64,000 nucleotides of DNA from Gammaproteobacteria bacterium (lineage in GTDB: Bacteria; Pseudomonadota; Gammaproteobacteria; Ga0077536): NCBI GenBank assembly GCA_024235015.1, contig JACKNG010000003.1, forward strand, positions 124,001-188,000. The letters run 5' to 3'. The notes beneath the pieces are model-generated. The model ran no database searches, had not been told where the DNA came from, and saw only the letters and a program-made list of their open reading frames with translations. The position numbers and the translations under genes are program-made. The stretch's first letter is position 1; each line of letters starts with the position of its first letter. Of this stretch, positions 27,256 through 34,274 are shown piece after piece.

Positions 27256-28226
27256 GCGCGCGCACCCTCACCTACGGCGCCGCCATCGGCGAGGCCCTGG
27301 CCGAAGAGCTGGCGCGCGACGAGCGCGTGGTCCTGTTCGGCGAGGACGTCGAGATCCACGGCGGCATCTTCGGCGTGCTGCGCGGACTGCGACAGCAGTT
27401 CGGTGCACGCGTGTTCGATACCCCCATCGCCGAGAACCTCATCGCCGGCATGGCGGTCGGCGCCGCCGCGCGCGGCCTGCGCCCGGTCGCCGAGCTGCAG
27501 TTCGCCGACTTCGTGCTGTGCGCCGCCGACGAGGTCCTGCTCAAGGCCGGCGGCTGGCGCTACACCCACGACGGCGCCTACACCCTGCCGCTGGTGATCC
27601 GCGCGCCGTCCGGCGGTTACGGTTTCGGCCCCGAGCATTCGCAGTGCCCGGAGGCCTACGTCATGCACACGCCGGGGCTGCGCCTCGCCGTGCCCTCCTC
27701 CCCGGCCGACGTCAAGGGCCTGCTCAAGAGCGCCATCCGCAGCGACGACCCGGTGGTGCTGTTCGAGCACAAGCTGCTCTACCCGATGAAGGGCGAGGTG
27801 CCGGACGGCGAGCACCTGGTGCCGTTCGGCCAGGCCGCGGTGCGGCGCGCCGGCGACGCCCTGACCGTGGTCGCCTGGCAGGACATGCTGCGGCGGACCC
27901 TCAAGGCGGCCGAAACGCTCGCCGCCGAAGGCATCGAGATCGAGGTCATCGACCCGCGCACGCTGAACCCCTTCGACTGGGACACCCTGCTCACCTCGGT
28001 GAAGAAGACCGGCGGCTGCCTGGTGGTCGAGGAGGCGTTCCGCACCTTGGGTGTCGGCGCCGAGATCGGCGCACGCCTGATGGAAGACGCCTTCGGCTAC
28101 CTCGACCGGCCGTTCAAGCGCCTCGCCATTCCCGACGTGCCGGTGCCGACGGCCAAGCACCTGGTCGACCAGCTCGTGCCCAGTGCCGAGACCATCGCCG
28201 CCACCGTGCGCGGCGTGCTCGCCTGA
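27252..28226 (+). CDS. 2-oxoacid/acetoin dehydrogenase E1 component, beta subunit
   Basis: A 324-residue transketolase-like subunit. It has FGEDVEIHGGIFGV (29-42), the ThDP-activating Glu in TPIAENLIAGMAVG, and the C-terminal transketolase domain (DPRTLNPFDWDTL). It is translationally coupled to the alpha subunit through a 4-base overlap and is followed by E2 after 11 bp. Together alpha and beta form a heterotetrameric E1. The family is unambiguous, the exact 2-oxo substrate is not. Confidence 0.93.
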   Translation: MSARTLTYGAAIGEALAEELARDERVVLFGEDVEIHGGIFGVLRGLRQQFGARVFDTPIAENLIAGMAVGAAARGLRPVAELQFADFVLCAADEVLLKAGGWRYTHDGAYTLPLVIRAPSGGYGFGPEHSQCPEAYVMHTPGLRLAVPSSPADVKGLLKSAIRSDDPVVLFEHKLLYPMKGEVPDGEHLVPFGQAAVRRAGDALTVVAWQDMLRRTLKAAETLAAEGIEIEVIDPRTLNPFDWDTLLTSVKKTGGCLVVEEAFRTLGVGAEIGARLMEDAFGYLDRPFKRLAIPDVPVPTAKHLVDQLVPSAETIAATVRGVLA

Positions 28227-28237
28227 AGGGGACGGAC

Positions 28238-29443
28238 ATGGCCACCGACATCCGCATGCCGCGCATCGGCCAGTCCATGACCGAGGGCGTGATCGTCGAA
28301 TGGCTGGTCGCGCCGGGGGCGGCGGTCGCCGCCGGCGACGCGCTGGTCACCGTCGAGACCGACAAGACCACCTTCGAGGTCGAGGCGCCCGCCGCCGGCA
28401 CCCTCGGCAACGCCCTGGCCGCGCCGGGCGACACGCTCGAGGTCGGCGCCCTCCTCGGCCACGTCCTCGCCGGCGACGAAGCGGCGCCGGCGAGTGCGCC
28501 CATACCCGAGATCGCGCGCCCCGAGGAACAGGTCACGGCCGCCCCCGCGGCCGCGGCAGGCACCAGTCGCCGCGGCGCGCGCGCGCCGGTCTCGCCCAAG
28601 GCGCGCCGCCTGGCCAGCGAGCACGGCATCGACCCGGCCAGCCTGCCCGGCAGCGGCCCGGACGGCCTGGTCACCGCCGAGGACGTCGCCGCGGCCATCG
28701 CGGCCCGCGCCGCCGGCGACGCCGCGCCCACACCCGCCGCCGAGTACTGGCACGGTCGCGCCGTACGCGAGCGCGTGGCCCTCTCGCCGCTCGAACGCGC
28801 CACCGCCCGCCACACCCACGAGGCCTGGCTCAACGCCCCGCACTTCGTGCAGATGGTCGATGCCGACATGGGCGCGGTGAAGCGCGTGCGCGCACGGTGG
28901 AAGCAGGACGGTGACCCGCGCGCCCAGGTCACGATCGGCGACTTCTGCGTCGCCGCCACCGCGCGCGCGCTGGCCGAGCACCCGCACCTCAACGCCGCCG
29001 TCGACGGCGACACCCGGATCTGTTTCGAGGGCGTCGACATCGGCATTGCCATCGACACCCCGCGCGGCCTGGTCGTGCCCATCCTGCGCGATGCCGGCAA
29101 GCTCGCCCTGCTCGACATCGCCACCCGCACGCGCGAACTCGCCGCCGCCGCGCGCGACGGCACGCTCTCTCCCGCCGACGTCGAGGGCGGCAGTGCCACG
29201 GTCTCCAACCTCGGCGCCTTCGGCATCCGTGCCGGCACCCCGGTGCTGAACTCGCCGCAGCCGGTGCTGGTGTTCGTCGGTGCGCTGGAAGACCGCGCCG
29301 TGGTACGCGACGGCGCACTCGCCATCGCGCCGATGATGACCGTGTCCGTCGCCTACGATCACCGCGTCGCCGACGGTGCGCGGGCGGCGGCGCTGACGGT
29401 ACGCATCCGGGAGTTGCTGGAGGCAGGCGAGGCGCTGGGCTGA
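28238..29443 (+). CDS. Dihydrolipoamide acyltransferase (E2) of the 2-oxoacid dehydrogenase complex
   Basis: A 401-residue E2 with one N-terminal lipoyl domain (lipoyl Lys43 in ETDKTTFEVEAP), an Ala/Pro linker, a peripheral-subunit-binding domain (about 112-150, SPKARRLASEHGID), a second linker and the catalytic core (about 175-400). The active-site His375 and Asp379 are in DHRVADG. It is the last gene of the operon; no dihydrolipoamide dehydrogenase (E3) follows, so E3 must come from elsewhere in the genome. A small hairpin lies directly after the stop. Confidence 0.93.
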   Translation: MATDIRMPRIGQSMTEGVIVEWLVAPGAAVAAGDALVTVETDKTTFEVEAPAAGTLGNALAAPGDTLEVGALLGHVLAGDEAAPASAPIPEIARPEEQVTAAPAAAAGTSRRGARAPVSPKARRLASEHGIDPASLPGSGPDGLVTAEDVAAAIAARAAGDAAPTPAAEYWHGRAVRERVALSPLERATARHTHEAWLNAPHFVQMVDADMGAVKRVRARWKQDGDPRAQVTIGDFCVAATARALAEHPHLNAAVDGDTRICFEGVDIGIAIDTPRGLVVPILRDAGKLALLDIATRTRELAAAARDGTLSPADVEGGSATVSNLGAFGIRAGTPVLNSPQPVLVFVGALEDRAVVRDGALAIAPMMTVSVAYDHRVADGARAAALTVRIRELLEAGEALG

Positions 29444-29444
29444 A

Positions 29445-29460
29445 GCCGGGCAACCCCGGC
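29445..29460 (+). terminator. Hairpin after the E2 gene
   Basis: GCCGGG at 29445-29450 and CCCGGC at 29455-29460 form a 6-bp stem with a 4-base CAAC loop that begins two bases after the E2 stop codon. There is no U-run. It is a short hairpin consistent with operon end; the 205-bp gap to the next gene contains no other recognisable element except the hairpin at 29614. Confidence 0.45.
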
Positions 29461-29613
29461 CCGGACAGCAACGCCCCGCCGCGGCACCAATCCAGCGCCC
29501 GGCGTCGGTCATCAATACAGCCTCGGCACCCCGTACCCGGTCGGGACGGCACGCTGGCACGGCGGGTTCCGCCACGGCCTCGACTGCGACCGTTGCGGGC
29601 GGCGCCAGGCGTC

Positions 29614-29629
29614 GCCGGCCACAGCCGGC
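29614..29629 (-). terminator. Hairpin downstream of the selenoprotein gene
   Basis: GCCGGC occurs twice (29614-29619 and 29624-29629) around a CACA loop. Because GCCGGC is self-complementary the two copies make a 6-bp stem, 20 bases after the stop of the gene at 29649 on the minus strand. No U-run. Confidence 0.4.
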
Positions 29630-29648
29630 AACGCCCTGGCCGCTGTCG

Positions 29649-30521
29649 TCAACCGGGTTTCGCCTCCCGCACCGCCGCCTGCTCGCGCCGGCGCGCCTCG
29701 CCCGCGGCGGCGAGCTGGGCGCGGTTGCTGTCGTCGACACGCATGAAGTTCGCCCGCCACGCCAGGTCGTCCTGCGCGTTCCAGACTTCGGGCCGCTGCA
29801 CCGTGGTACGCGGGGCCCAGGCCCGTTCCAGCAGGTCCAGCGCGGCGCCGGCGATGGCGTCCTGCATGGCCGTGTCGTACGGCTTGCCGCAGGGATTGCC
29901 GAGCGGGAAATCGACGAAGAGGAAACGCGGCACGCCGCATTCCTCGACGATGTCGCGCGCCGAGCCGATGACGACCGTCGGGATACCCGCCGCCTCGAGA
30001 TGCCGTGCGACCAGACTCACGGTCTGGTGACACACGGGTCAGAGGGCGACGAGGATCGCCGCGTCGACGCCGTCCTCGCGCATCCAGGCCTCGAGCTGCG
30101 GCGCGTCCTGCTCGATGGTCTGGCGCTGGCTGTAGTCGGTCGAGAGCCCGTAGAAACGCCCGCTCAAGTCGCGCACGCGGCCGGCGTCGCGCAAGCGGCC
30201 CAGCGCCGCGCGCGGCAGGAAGGACTCGGGGTCGTCGGTATGCGTGGCGTCGCGATCCCAGAACATCTCGGTGTGCAGCGGCTCGGTGCGTTGCATGGAC
30301 TCGGCATAGAGCTTGGCGGCGCGGCCGCCGGCGCGCGGCGCGCGATCGGCGGTGGTGCCGAGGCCGATGCGGCACTCGGCCAGCGGCTTGGGCAGCGCCT
30401 GGAACGGCACCGCGTCGTAGTGCGCCCAGGCATAGGGCTTGTCGTAGCCGTGGGCGGCGTAGTACTCGCGGCTCTTGTCGATATAGCGAACGAATGTCGG
30501 GTGTGTGCGTCGGACCAGCAC
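29649..30521 (-). CDS. Predicted selenoprotein, GrdB-like (glycine/sarcosine/betaine/D-proline reductase family), in-frame UGA
   Basis: A 290-residue protein if TGA 30041-30039 is read as selenocysteine (Sec161). Upstream residues 1-160 (GYDKPYAWAHYDAVP, ending AILVAL) and downstream residues 162-290 (PVCHQTVSLVARHLE, later DFPLGNPCGKPYD) are two halves of one family and in one frame. The decoded motif is Sec161-Pro-Val-Cys164-His165, a UxxC redox pair; relatives have Sec or Cys there. A SECIS-like hairpin follows the TGA at once. GTG 30521 is the start because GGGAGG lies 6 bases upstream. Glycine-reductase-type B proteins reduce C-N bonds via a selenol, but this shorter group is of unknown substrate. 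Standard gene callers would report two fragments (to 30039, and from 30035). Confidence 0.85.
30003..30041 (-). promoter_or_regulatory. SECIS-like hairpin directing UGA (Sec) recoding
   Basis: Starting from the TGA at 30041-30039, one base is followed by a 7-bp outer stem (30037-30031 with 30009-30003, one U-G wobble), a 2-base UC bulge on the 5' side (30030-30029), a 7-bp perfect inner stem (30028-30022 with 30016-30010), and a 5-base loop CGUGA (30021-30017). The GU of the loop is 19-20 bases after the UGA, within the distance usual for bacterial SECIS elements, and a bulged U is present as in E. coli fdhF. SelB would bind the loop. Confidence 0.8.
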
Positions 30522-30660
30522 GGTGGACCTCCCTCGGTCAGCATCTGCGTACCGGCATCCTAAGCGAGAACGGCATGGCGGCAGAAGGCGTGCCGCGACG
30601 GTGCTACCATCGCCACGCGCCGTGCCTGGCACGCGCTGCCCAGCCTCCCGGAGCCCTGCC

Positions 30661-31494
30661 ATGCCCGATCGCGAACTCGTCTCCGCCCACTACACCCATG
30701 GCCGGCTGGTCGACGCCATCGCCGCGGGGATCGTACAACTCGGCAAGACCACGGCATCGGTCACGGTCGAGGATCTCGGCCCGGTCGACGAGTTCCACGT
30801 CGGCGGCCGCGTCGCGACCGAGGCTTTCCTCGACCAGCTCGACATCGCCGCGGAGCACCGCGTGCTCGACGTCGGCTGCGGACTCGGCGGCGCCAGCCGC
30901 TTCGCCGCCGCGCGCTACGGCTGCCGGGTCACCGGCGTCGATCTCACCCCCGAGTACGTCGCCACCGGTAACACCCTGTGCGCCTGGGTCGGGCTCGGCG
31001 AACGGGTCACCCTCGAAGTCGGCGACGCTACCGCGCTCGACATCGCCGACGCCAGCTTCGACCGCGCCTTCGTCATGCACGTGGGCATGAACATCGCCGA
31101 CAAGGCCGCGCTCGCCGCGGAACTCTTCCGCGTCCTGCGACCGGGCGGGATGGCCGGCATCTACGACGTCATGCTGACCGGGGACGGTGACCTCGCCTAC
31201 CCCGTACCGTGGGCGGCGAGTGCCGCCGGCAGCGCCCTGGCCACGCCCGCCGCGTATCGCGCCGCGCTGACCCGGGCCGGTTTCGCGATCCTGGCCGAGC
31301 GCAATCGCCGCGATTTCGCCGTCGAGTTCTTCGCCCGGCTCAAGGCCCGCAGCGACCAGGGCGGCGGCCCGCCGCCACTCGGCATCCACCTGTTGATGGG
31401 CGACAGCGCGCCGCTGAAGGTGAAGAACATGATCGACAACATCGTCGCGAACCGCGTCGCCCCGGTCGAGCTGGTCGCCGAGAAACCGGCCTGA
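30661..31494 (+). CDS. Class I SAM-dependent methyltransferase
   Basis: A 277-residue methyltransferase with motif I VLDVGCGLGGASR (near residue 65), acidic residue in GVDLTPEY, and post-motifs VGDATALD and RVLRPGGMAGIYDV. The N-terminal segment (VSAHYTHGRLVDAI, VDEFHVGGR) is typical of a methyltransferase group that includes sarcosine/dimethylglycine and tocopherol-type enzymes. It is divergent from the predicted selenoprotein with a 139-bp shared upstream region. The C-terminal helices resemble a substrate cap. A link to methylated amines is tempting because of the GrdB-like neighbour, but it is only inference. Confidence 0.88.
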   Translation: MPDRELVSAHYTHGRLVDAIAAGIVQLGKTTASVTVEDLGPVDEFHVGGRVATEAFLDQLDIAAEHRVLDVGCGLGGASRFAAARYGCRVTGVDLTPEYVATGNTLCAWVGLGERVTLEVGDATALDIADASFDRAFVMHVGMNIADKAALAAELFRVLRPGGMAGIYDVMLTGDGDLAYPVPWAASAAGSALATPAAYRAALTRAGFAILAERNRRDFAVEFFARLKARSDQGGGPPPLGIHLLMGDSAPLKVKNMIDNIVANRVAPVELVAEKPA

Positions 31495-31498
31495 ACGC

Positions 31499-32011
31499 GT
31501 GACCGGGAGCCTGGTCGAAATCCGCGCCGTCCACCAGCGCGCCGGCGAACCGCCGCGACGCTGGTTCCGCGGCGAGGACATGGACCTCTTCGTGTGGCAG
31601 GAACACGGCCGCATCGTGCGCCTGCAGCTCGCCCACGCCGGGCGCGCAGACCGTGAACAGTTGTTCGAATGGGACGCCGTCAGCGGCGCGAGTCATGCGT
31701 ACGTCGACGATGGCACGCGCCCCGGCGGCCATCCGCGCACACCGCTGCTCGCGCACGGCGCGCCGTGCGACGCGCCGGCGCTGGCCGCGCGTTTCGCCGA
31801 GCGCGCGAGCACCCTCGAGCCCACGTTGCGCGGCTTCGTACTCGAGCGCCTCGCCGAATGGCCGGCGACGGCGCCGGCCGCCGCGGCGCACACGGTACCC
31901 GTGACGCACGTTGCCGACGCGCCGGCATCGCTCGCGCCGCTCGTCGCGATCCTCGGCGTGCTCGGACTCGCGACCCTGCTGCTCAGCGTGCTGCTTCGCC
32001 TCGCCGGCTGA
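31499..32011 (+). CDS. Hypothetical protein with C-terminal membrane anchor
   Basis: A 170-residue protein of unknown family that starts with GTG 4 bases after the methyltransferase stop, so the two are co-transcribed. The N-terminal 75 residues form a strand-rich domain (WFRGEDMDLFVWQEHGRIVRLQL), then a helical linker, and one C-terminal transmembrane helix (ASLAPLVAILGVLGLATLLL). The topology is that of a tail-anchored inner-membrane protein. No catalytic motif is seen. Confidence 0.7.
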   Translation: MTGSLVEIRAVHQRAGEPPRRWFRGEDMDLFVWQEHGRIVRLQLAHAGRADREQLFEWDAVSGASHAYVDDGTRPGGHPRTPLLAHGAPCDAPALAARFAERASTLEPTLRGFVLERLAEWPATAPAAAAHTVPVTHVADAPASLAPLVAILGVLGLATLLLSVLLRLAG

Positions 32012-32022
32012 AGCCGGCCGGC

Positions 32023-32922
32023 TCACGCCGTGGCCGTCTCCGCGGCGGCGAGACTCTCGGCCAGCGCGATCAACTCGCGCGCCGTCGCCACCATCGCGTA
32101 GTCGACCATGTCACCCTCGTAGATGACCGCCGCGCGGCCCTCGGCCTCGGCCGCGGCCATCGCCGCGAGCACGCCGCGGGCATGCGCGATCTCGGCCTCC
32201 GATGGACTGAAGACCTCGTTGACGATGGCGACGTGGCTCGGATGCATCACGCACATGCCACGCAGGCCGAGACGGCGGTTGCGCAGCGCATCGGCGCGCA
32301 GGCCATCGAGATCGCGGATGTCCCACCACGAGCTGATCATGGGATAGGGCACGCCGGCGGCGCGGGCGTCGAGCACGGCGCGCGAGCGCAGGTAGAGCGT
32401 CTCCTCGCCGCCCTTCGTCCACTGGTAGCCGACCGCACGCGCGGCATCGCCGCCGGGGCCCGCCGCCAGCACCAGCTGGTGTACGCGCGGACAGGCCCGC
32501 GCGATGTCGTAGGCGTTGCGCATGGCGCCGGCGGTTTCCAGCAGCAGGGTGGTCTTGATCGTGCCGTCGGCGATGCCGTGACGGCGTTCGAGCTGGGTGA
32601 GCAGGGTGTCGAGCGCGACGAGATCCTCCACCCGCTCGACCTTGGGCAGCATCACCGCGCGCAGCTCGGCGCAGGCGATGCCCTCGAGGTCGTCCAAGGT
32701 GCGCCCGGTGGCGTAGCCGTTGATGCGCACCGAGCAGTACTGGCCTGCGGCGTGCAGGGCCTTGACGCTGTCGCGCACCAGCGGGCGCGCGGCGGTCTTC
32801 TGGTCGTCGGGCACGGCGTCCTCGAGATCGAGGATCAGTTCGTCGGCGCCGGCGGCGCGCGCCTTGGCGACCCAGTCGGGCTTGTGGCCGGGGACGAAGA
32901 GCGAGGAGCGGACGAGATGCAT
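32023..32922 (-). CDS. HpcH/HpaI aldolase / CitE-like CoA-ester lyase
   Basis: A 299-residue TIM-barrel enzyme. Family signatures are RSSLFVPGHKPDW at the N terminus, ADELILDLEDAVP (26-38), and the magnesium-binding Glu/Asp pair in LLLETAGAMRNAYDIA and LVLAAGPGGDAARAVG. CitE-like lyases cleave malyl-CoA, citramalyl-CoA or beta-methylmalyl-CoA and are common in propionate, itaconate and acetate assimilation. The ATG at 32922 follows GGAGGAAA with suitable spacing. It is a single gene, convergent with the tail-anchored protein gene (11 bp apart). Confidence 0.9.
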   Translation of the reverse strand: MHLVRSSLFVPGHKPDWVAKARAAGADELILDLEDAVPDDQKTAARPLVRDSVKALHAAGQYCSVRINGYATGRTLDDLEGIACAELRAVMLPKVERVEDLVALDTLLTQLERRHGIADGTIKTTLLLETAGAMRNAYDIARACPRVHQLVLAAGPGGDAARAVGYQWTKGGEETLYLRSRAVLDARAAGVPYPMISSWWDIRDLDGLRADALRNRRLGLRGMCVMHPSHVAIVNEVFSPSEAEIAHARGVLAAMAAAEAEGRAAVIYEGDMVDYAMVATARELIALAESLAAAETATA

Positions 32923-33101
32923 GGGCGGGTTTCCTCCGGGCGGGATGGGCGGCACGGGGAACGATGATAGCCGCGATGCCGGTCGGTGCGAGCACCGCCA
33001 GCGCGGGGCACGGATAGCCCGCCACACGAACTGCGCCAGTGACGTCCGGAAATCGGTAACAGAGACCCCGTTCCTGTCACCGCATCCCCCCTGTTGGCGG
33101 C

Positions 33102-34274
33102 TCAAGCCTCGGCGACGAACGCCCCGCAGTCACCGATCAGGGCCGCGTCGCAACTGATCTCCACCACGCTCAGATCGTCGTGCAGCTCGCTGCCGGATAG
33201 GAAGCCGTCCAGTTCGCGCACGACCGCGTCGACCAGCGGCTGCCCGTCCCGGCCGGCCCGTTCGATCACCGCGCGCAGGCGCGTGGCGCCGAACGCTTCG
33301 CCCAGCCGGTTCTCGGCCTCGACCAGGCCATCGCTCGCCAGCAGGATGCGCGTGCCCGGCGCGCAGCGCAGCGGATGCAGGGCATCGCCGCGAAATCCGG
33401 CGACGTCGATGCCGGCGGCGATCGAATGGGAGTCCAGTGCCGACACCACGCCGTCGGCGCTCACCATCCAGATGCTCTGCATCGCGCAGTTGGCCGCGCG
33501 GACGGTGGCCAGGTCGCGCTCGATCTCGACGAACTGCAGGCCGACGTAGACGCCGGTCGGCAACAGCGCGCACAAGCGTTCGTTGAGCGCACGCAGGATG
33601 GTTTCGGCCGGGTAGCTGCGGGCCACCATGTTGTGAAAGATCTCGGCCAGGGGCACGGCGAAGAACGCCGCTGCCAGGCCGTGGCCAGTGAGGTCGGCGA
33701 GCAGCGCCATGATCGAACCGTCCGCCGCCTGGCGCACCAGGAAAACATCGCCGCTGTAGCTTTCCTGCGGACGGAACAGGGTGCGCACGCTGGGGTTGAC
33801 GAGGTTGCGGCCGTAAACCGCCCGCTCGAACGTCTCGACGGCAAACTCGTGATCGGCGCGACGACGCTCGTGCGGCGCCTCCTCGACATCGGCGGCACGA
33901 CGGCGCAGCAGGTGCGAGAGACCCTGCTCGAGGTCGGCGGGCACCGTCGCAGCGGGCATGCCGTGCGACGCGTGCGGGTCGTGGCAGCGCAGGTTCAACG
34001 GCAGCTGATGACGGGCGAAGGCCGTCCTGATGTCATCGATCACCGCGGGCAGCACGCCGTCGACGGCGTCGTGATGCAGCAACACGATGTCGACCACCGC
34101 CTCGCGGCAGGCGCGCCGCTCGGCGGCGTCGCAAGCGGCCGCGCAGGTCCTGCAGTCGGCGTGCGCGAGGACTGCACGCACATTCCGCTCGGCATCGTCC
34201 GCGCGCCTTGCCGACGGGCCTGGCCGCGAACCCGGCTGCTCCGGTGGCGTGCCTTGACCGGGTGGCGCTTTCAC
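33102..34274 (-). CDS. SpoIIE/RsbU-type PP2C phosphatase A with Cys-rich N terminus
   Basis: A 390-residue protein. The N-terminal region has a compact cysteine cluster (Cys41, Cys44, Cys48, Cys56), then an about 80-residue linker, then a PP2C/SpoIIE domain (about 150-385): SGDVFL, LADLTGHGLAAAFFA, the metal-site Asp in ASDGLVEAEN, and DDLSVVEI near the C terminus. All core acidic residues are present, so serine-phosphatase activity towards an anti-anti-sigma factor is likely. It starts with GTG 34274 which overlaps the TGA of the GGDEF-EAL gene (GTGA). No STAS-domain or anti-sigma gene is adjacent. Confidence 0.85.
   Translation of the reverse strand: MKAPPGQGTPPEQPGSRPGPSARRADDAERNVRAVLAHADCRTCAAACDAAERRACREAVVDIVLLHHDAVDGVLPAVIDDIRTAFARHQLPLNLRCHDPHASHGMPAATVPADLEQGLSHLLRRRAADVEEAPHERRRADHEFAVETFERAVYGRNLVNPSVRTLFRPQESYSGDVFLVRQAADGSIMALLADLTGHGLAAAFFAVPLAEIFHNMVARSYPAETILRALNERLCALLPTGVYVGLQFVEIERDLATVRAANCAMQSIWMVSADGVVSALDSHSIAAGIDVAGFRGDALHPLRCAPGTRILLASDGLVEAENRLGEAFGATRLRAVIERAGRDGQPLVDAVVRELDGFLSGSELHDDLSVVEISCDAALIGDCGAFVAEA

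Noticed and set aside
30039..30041. The TGA as a true stop, making the gene at 29.6-30.5 kb a pseudogene or two genes.
   Set aside because: There is no ribosome site before the second half, both halves are one family, the codon falls at a known Sec/Cys position, and a SECIS-like hairpin follows. A single-base error remains possible and is listed as a refuting result.
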